The position numbers and the translations under genes were made by a program. The notes below the pieces were generated by a model. The model made no database searches. It saw only the letters and a program-made list of their open reading frames with translations, and was not told the origin of the DNA. Source: an uncultured Oscillospiraceae bacterium (GTDB lineage Bacteria; Bacillota; Clostridia; Oscillospirales; Acutalibacteraceae). From it: a stretch of DNA of 64,000 nt. Within the stretch, counting starts at the first letter, position 1. Each line of letters opens with the position of its first letter. Below are positions 60,891-64,000 of the stretch, piece after piece. The stretch is taken from NCBI GenBank assembly GCA_958366985.1, contig CATXDC010000007.1:62001-126000 (forward strand), read 5' to 3'.

Positions 60891-61649
60891 CTAAAATCTA
60901 ATTGGTATTTCCCTATCCCTTAAATATTCTTTAAGTTCACTGATAGGTATTTCATTAAAATGGAAAAGTGACGCCGCCAAAACTGCATCGGCCTTTCCCA
61001 CTGTGAAAGCATCATAAAAATGTTCCTTGGCTCCTGCTCCGCCGGAAGCGATTACAGGTACTCCAACGCTCTCGGAAACCGCTCTTGTAAGCTCAAGGTC
61101 ATAGCCTTTTTTCTGTCCGTCGCAGTCCATGCTGGTGAGAAGAATTTCTCCTGCTCCCCTTTTCACTGCTTCCTGCGCCCATTTTACCGCATCAATACCC
61201 GTAGGTATTCTGCCGCCGTTGAGATATACTTCCCAGCCGCCGTTTTCTCTGCGCTTTGCATCTATGGCACATACAACGCACTGACTTCCGAATTTATATG
61301 CAGCATCATTTATAAGCTGCGGATTGCGCACTGCCGCTGAGTTAACGGAGATTTTATCCGCGCCTGCTCTCAAAAGCTGTGTAAAATCATCAACAGATGA
61401 TATGCCTCCACCTACGGTAAAGGGAATGAAAATGGAATCCGCCACTCTGCGGACAATATCAACCATTGTTCCCCTGCCCTCATGTGTTGCAGTTATATCA
61501 AGAAGCACAAGTTCATCGGCTCCCTTTTTATCATATTCAATTGCACATTCAACGGGATCTCCTGCATCTCGAAGATTAACAAAGCTTACTCCCTTTACAA
61601 CTCGTCCCATTTTTACATCGAGACAGGGGATTATTCTCTTTGCATACAT
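60891..61649 (-). CDS. hisF: Imidazole glycerol phosphate synthase, cyclase subunit
   Basis: With HisH converts PRFAR and ammonia to imidazole glycerol phosphate and AICAR, joining histidine and purine pathways. TIM barrel of about 252 residues with the catalytic Asp in PCLDVKMGRVVKG and another near DITATHEGRGT. The ATG at 61649 follows GGAGG at 9 bases. It lies 1 base after the hisH stop. Other his genes are not in the window. Confidence 0.96.
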   Translation of the reverse strand: MYAKRIIPCLDVKMGRVVKGVSFVNLRDAGDPVECAIEYDKKGADELVLLDITATHEGRGTMVDIVRRVADSIFIPFTVGGGISSVDDFTQLLRAGADKISVNSAAVRNPQLINDAAYKFGSQCVVCAIDAKRRENGGWEVYLNGGRIPTGIDAVKWAQEAVKRGAGEILLTSMDCDGQKKGYDLELTRAVSESVGVPVIASGGAGAKEHFYDAFTVGKADAVLAASLFHFNEIPISELKEYLRDREIPIRF

Positions 61650-61650
61650 A

Positions 61651-62268
61651 TTAAAGTGCCTCCATTCCCGCAAAATTACGAAGCATATTAAGTCCTACGC
61701 TTCCGCTTTTCTCAGGATGAAACTGTACAGCACAAAGGTTACCCTTTTTAACGGCTGCATCTATAAAGGTTGAACCGTAAACAGTGCGTGCTGCAACTTC
61801 TTCGGGATTATCGGCGGTAAGATAGTAGGAATGGACAAAATATACATAGTCGCCGTCCTTTGCCGAAGCAAAGACTCCATCATGCTGTTTTACTTCAAGG
61901 GAATTCCAGCCCATGTGCGGAACTTTGATTCCCTCTTCCAGCGGGATTTTTCTTATCTTTCCCTTTAATATGCCAAGTCCCTTTGCTCCGGGAGATTCCT
62001 CAGACTCTTCGAAGAGAAGATGAAGTCCGAGGCATATTCCGAGAAACGGTTTTCCGCTCAATGCTGCTTCCTTTACTGCATCGGTAAGTCCGCTTTTATG
62101 CATTGAGTCCATGGCATCGCCGAAAGATCCTACTCCTGGCAGAATAACTTTATCCGCTCTCTTTATCTCATCTGCATTTTTTGTTATAATGCATGGTGCA
62201 CCGATAAAATCCAAAGCCTTTTTAACACTCTGAAGATTTCCGGCACCGTAATCTACAACAGCAATCAC
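61651..62268 (-). CDS. hisH: Imidazole glycerol phosphate synthase, glutaminase subunit
   Basis: Class I glutamine amidotransferase that feeds ammonia to HisF. GICLGLHLLFE holds the nucleophile Cys and QFHPEKSG the His-Glu pair; about 205 residues. The opening IAVVDYGAGNLQSVKKAL fits a GTG start at 62268. hisF follows one base later, so the two are co-translated. Confidence 0.96.
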   Translation of the reverse strand: MIAVVDYGAGNLQSVKKALDFIGAPCIITKNADEIKRADKVILPGVGSFGDAMDSMHKSGLTDAVKEAALSGKPFLGICLGLHLLFEESEESPGAKGLGILKGKIRKIPLEEGIKVPHMGWNSLEVKQHDGVFASAKDGDYVYFVHSYYLTADNPEEVAARTVYGSTFIDAAVKKGNLCAVQFHPEKSGSVGLNMLRNFAGMEAL

Positions 62269-62481
62269 ATTAATCACCGCTTTTTCTTAGTAATTAATTA
62301 AATTTTTCCAGGATTTATTCTAACATAAAAGCATATATGCAACAAGAATAAATTCGTGAAAATCCCTATATACCGTTATTTTTAGCTTTTTAAACGAAAA
62401 CCTTCAATCAACAGGCTTTTATTTTAAATAGTATGAAAACTCTTTAATCCAGATGGGCAAAATCATTCAGCCTAAATCAGA

Positions 62482-62510
62482 TTGACAAAAAGAGGTAAGT
62501 TTGATAAAAT
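62482..62510 (+). promoter_or_regulatory. Promoter upstream of tRNA-Ser
   Basis: TTGACA (62482-62487) and TAAAAT (62505-62510) are 17 bp apart; the tRNA begins 62 bases after the -10, so a 5' leader must be trimmed. Confidence 0.75.
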
Positions 62511-62572
62511 CAAAAATAATTGCTGAAGTTTGCTAAGCTTTCATCGCACATATATGTTATACTATTATATAT

Positions 62573-62658
62573 GGAGAGTTGTCCGAGTGGTCGAAGGTGC
62601 AGCACTCGAAATGCTGTGTACGCAAGTACCTAGGGTTCGAATCCCTAACTCTCCGCCA
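62573..62658 (+). tRNA. tRNA-Ser (anticodon CGA)
   Basis: An 86-base tRNA with a class II variable arm. The acceptor stem GGAGAGT/ACTCTCC is perfect, the discriminator is G and CCA is encoded. The anticodon stem is CAGCA/TGCTG with loop CTCGAAA. The long variable arm GTAC/GTAC confirms serine. It reads UCG codons. Confidence 0.95.
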
Positions 62659-62660
62659 AT

Positions 62661-62710
62661 GCGGCTTTGACCGCAGACAAAAGCCGCAGATATTTTCTCT
62701 GCGGCTTTTT
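62661..62710 (+). terminator. Terminator of tRNA-Ser with alternative pairing
   Basis: AAAGCCGCAGA (62680-62690) pairs with TCTGCGGCTTT (62698-62708) followed by TTG. The upstream GCGGCTTT (62661-62668) can pair with AAAGCCGC (62680-62687) instead, giving two exclusive hairpins. Confidence 0.82.
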
Positions 62711-62743
62711 GCTTACTCAAAATTCAGTAAAAGAAGTGATGAT

Positions 62744-63178
62744 ATGTTTTTCAGCGAAGACTGGATTATCAGACAGATTGAAATATTGATTGCAGCACTC
62801 ATTGATGCCATTTTTGAGCACAAACCTTCAGAAAAAACCTATACTTCCGAGCAAATAACCGTAAACGATCTTGTAGATAAAAACAAAATATGCGAAGCTG
62901 AGAATTTTCTCTTTGAAACTGCGAAACAGAAAGGAAAAGAAAACAACGGCGAATTTTTAGTTACAGTCCTCGATTTTTATCAGAGGATAAACTGTATGAG
63001 CGAAGAGGAGCTCAACGCCGCCGGATTTTCCCATGATGAAATAAAACAGGGGCTTGTAGATTTCTTTTCAAAATACTGTGACGATGAAAAAGTAAGCAAG
63101 ATAATTGAAAATGCGTATATTGATGAAATTATAGAGACAAATATAGAAATGGAAGAAAGCGAAGATATTTCTATATGA
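62744..63178 (+). CDS. DUF6483 family protein
   Basis: About 144 residues. The opening FFSEDWIIRQIEILIAALIDAIF matches DUF6483 proteins, mostly helical and cytosolic, acidic C-terminus (EEESEDISI-like). The longer frame from 62579 runs through tRNA-Ser and is not the gene. The ribosome site before ATG 62744 is weak (AAGTGAT). Function unknown. It lies 68 bases upstream of the HEPN-like gene and may be co-transcribed. Confidence 0.75.
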   Translation: MFFSEDWIIRQIEILIAALIDAIFEHKPSEKTYTSEQITVNDLVDKNKICEAENFLFETAKQKGKENNGEFLVTVLDFYQRINCMSEEELNAAGFSHDEIKQGLVDFFSKYCDDEKVSKIIENAYIDEIIETNIEMEESEDISI

Positions 63179-63246
63179 AAACTTTTTGCTGCGGTTAAAT
63201 ATAAAAGTCATTACCTTTCTTTAACTATTTTGCTGGGGTGATAACA

Positions 63247-63780
63247 ATGTCTGAATACACTCAGTTAAACACTGAACTTGTAGAAAAATTTGGAAGCCTT
63301 GAAAAGCTGTGCAATGAAATATACTGCACTGTGCACGGCGTTACAAATTACATAGACGAGATGACCCGCTGTTACGATGGCAGAATTTATGTGTCAAAAT
63401 GGGATCACTATATTGTAAAACTAAAAGAAATAAGACACAAAAGAAATCAGCTTTCCCACGGTGAAGTATCATTCAGCGAACCATATGCTACCTATGAAGA
63501 TGTTGCTTTTGCTATGAATTTCAGAAATCTGATACTCAGTCAAAAAGATCCTTTGACAATATACAGAAGAGAAAAAAGAGGTAAAAATAAAACAGAATCG
63601 GTAAAAGCTACGCCTTCCTATGAAAATTACTTCCCGCAAAAATCTCAGTATCCTATCCGTAATGAAAAGCCCAAATCCTCTTTTAATGTAAAAACGATAC
63701 TTTTAATTTTAATATTGATAGCTGCAATACTTGCATCGACTAGTATATTTTTTTATCTGCTGAAATATACAATTTTTTAA
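63247..63780 (+). CDS. HEPN-like protein with C-terminal membrane anchor
   Basis: About 177 residues. A helical N-terminal domain contains EIRHKRNQLSHG, in which R66-x4-H71 fits the HEPN Rx4-6H ribonuclease motif. A short Lys/Ser/Pro linker (about 115-145) is followed by one membrane helix (about 150-172). HEPN domains often act in RNA cleavage or as toxins; others are non-catalytic. Topology suggests a cytosolic domain held at the membrane. ATG at 63247 follows GGGGTGAT. Family not recognised beyond the motif. Confidence 0.78.
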   Translation: MSEYTQLNTELVEKFGSLEKLCNEIYCTVHGVTNYIDEMTRCYDGRIYVSKWDHYIVKLKEIRHKRNQLSHGEVSFSEPYATYEDVAFAMNFRNLILSQKDPLTIYRREKRGKNKTESVKATPSYENYFPQKSQYPIRNEKPKSSFNVKTILLILILIAAILASTSIFFYLLKYTIF

Positions 63781-63786
63781 AAAGCA

Positions 63787-63827
63787 AAAAACCGCCTTTT
63801 TGAATTCACTTCAAAGAGGCGGTTTTT
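63787..63827. terminator. Bidirectional terminator
   Basis: AAAAACCGCCT (63787-63797) pairs with AGGCGGTTTTT (63817-63827), between the HEPN-like gene and bcp. Confidence 0.88.
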
Positions 63828-63848
63828 CAGTATCAATTATATCTTTTT

Positions 63849-64000
63849 TTATTCTTGTCCTTTAAGATACTCCAGTACCTGTCCGGCATTAAGGTCGGGC
63901 TTTACTTTTTCCCACACCTTTTCGATAACTCCGTTTTCGTCAATGAGGAAAGTTGTGCGTACTACTCCCATCGAAACCTTGCCGTACATTTTCTTTTCCT
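63849..64000 (-). CDS. bcp: Thioredoxin-dependent thiol peroxidase, 3' end only
   Basis: The last 49 codons of a minus-strand gene run from the window edge to a TAA at 63849. The segment MYGKVSMGVVRTTFLIDENG is followed by an ending LNAGQVLEYLKGQE. This is the C-terminal part of Bcp/PrxQ peroxiredoxins, after the active-site region, which lies outside. It reduces peroxides using thioredoxin. Confidence 0.85.
   Translation of the reverse strand, partial: EKKMYGKVSMGVVRTTFLIDENGVIEKVWEKVKPDLNAGQVLEYLKGQE

Noticed and set aside
62579..62743. Upstream extension of the DUF6483 frame
   Set aside because: It reads through tRNA-Ser and its terminator.

Overview
The window looks like a chromosomal segment from a Gram-positive anaerobe of class Clostridia, probably a gut Ruminococcaceae/Oscillospirales relative. 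This placement is inferred from family resemblance and gene order. The supports are strong purine-rich ribosome binding sites with frequent GTG/TTG starts, a T-box-controlled hisS-aspS operon, an mreBCD/PBP2/minD locus, clostridial families such as DUF4003 and DUF6483, and a MecA-like adaptor. No rRNA, CRISPR array, insertion sequence, integrase or phage gene was seen. Most of the window is ordinary core chromosome.

Layout. 1-3.2 kb: ileS of the unusual GXHH class. 3.2-3.5 kb: a row of back-to-back hairpins. 3.5-11.1 kb: a GH109-like oxidoreductase-fold protein, a HAD phosphatase, a hypothetical gene, a PHP phosphoesterase, mnmA, tRNA-Ala(CGC), a nitrilase-family amidase, a possible ADP-ribosyltransferase-fold protein and a CorA transporter. 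11.2-15.1 kb: hisS-aspS behind a T-box leader, then mgsA. 15.1-20.5 kb: minD, mrdA (PBP2), mreD, mreC and mreB, the cell elongation cluster. 20.8-24.2 kb: maf, dut, a U32 peptidase-family protein and zapA, tightly coupled. 24.5-30.2 kb: glgP and a GH13 amylase for alpha-glucan use, then a hypothetical gene and a MerR regulator with membrane and zinc-ribbon parts. 30.3-32.1 kb: an AIM24 protein and an anchored EEP-family hydrolase. 32.1-40.5 kb: a complete arginine operon argGHC-orf-JBDF behind a promoter with ArgR-type sites. 40.7-42.6 kb: a flavin reductase-like protein, rpe and a MecA-like adaptor. 42.7-46.1 kb: an Rnf-like membrane module of only D, E and A subunits, whose E subunit carries a long histone-H1-like repeat tail. 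46.1-49.4 kb: a DUF4015 protein, a tyrosine phosphatase and a DUF4003 protein. 49.5-51.5 kb: three tandem related membrane proteins. 51.7-54.5 kb: rpsO-pnp with structured leaders. 54.9-62.3 kb: a GPH sugar transporter with an LRR lipoprotein, a Usp-domain protein, membrane proteins and hisHF. 62.5-64 kb: tRNA-Ser(CGA), a DUF6483 protein, a membrane-anchored HEPN-like protein and the 3' end of bcp.

The most unusual items are the reduced Rnf module (D-E-A without C, G or B) with the basic repeat tail on RnfE, the T-box leader whose specifier region GACAC holds both an Asp and a His codon ahead of hisS-aspS, and the IleRS with the swapped GXHH signature. I did not find a clearly new multi-gene defence or mobile system. 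Candidates that deserve homology and structure searches are the Rnf module, the HEPN/DUF6483 pair and the ART-like protein.
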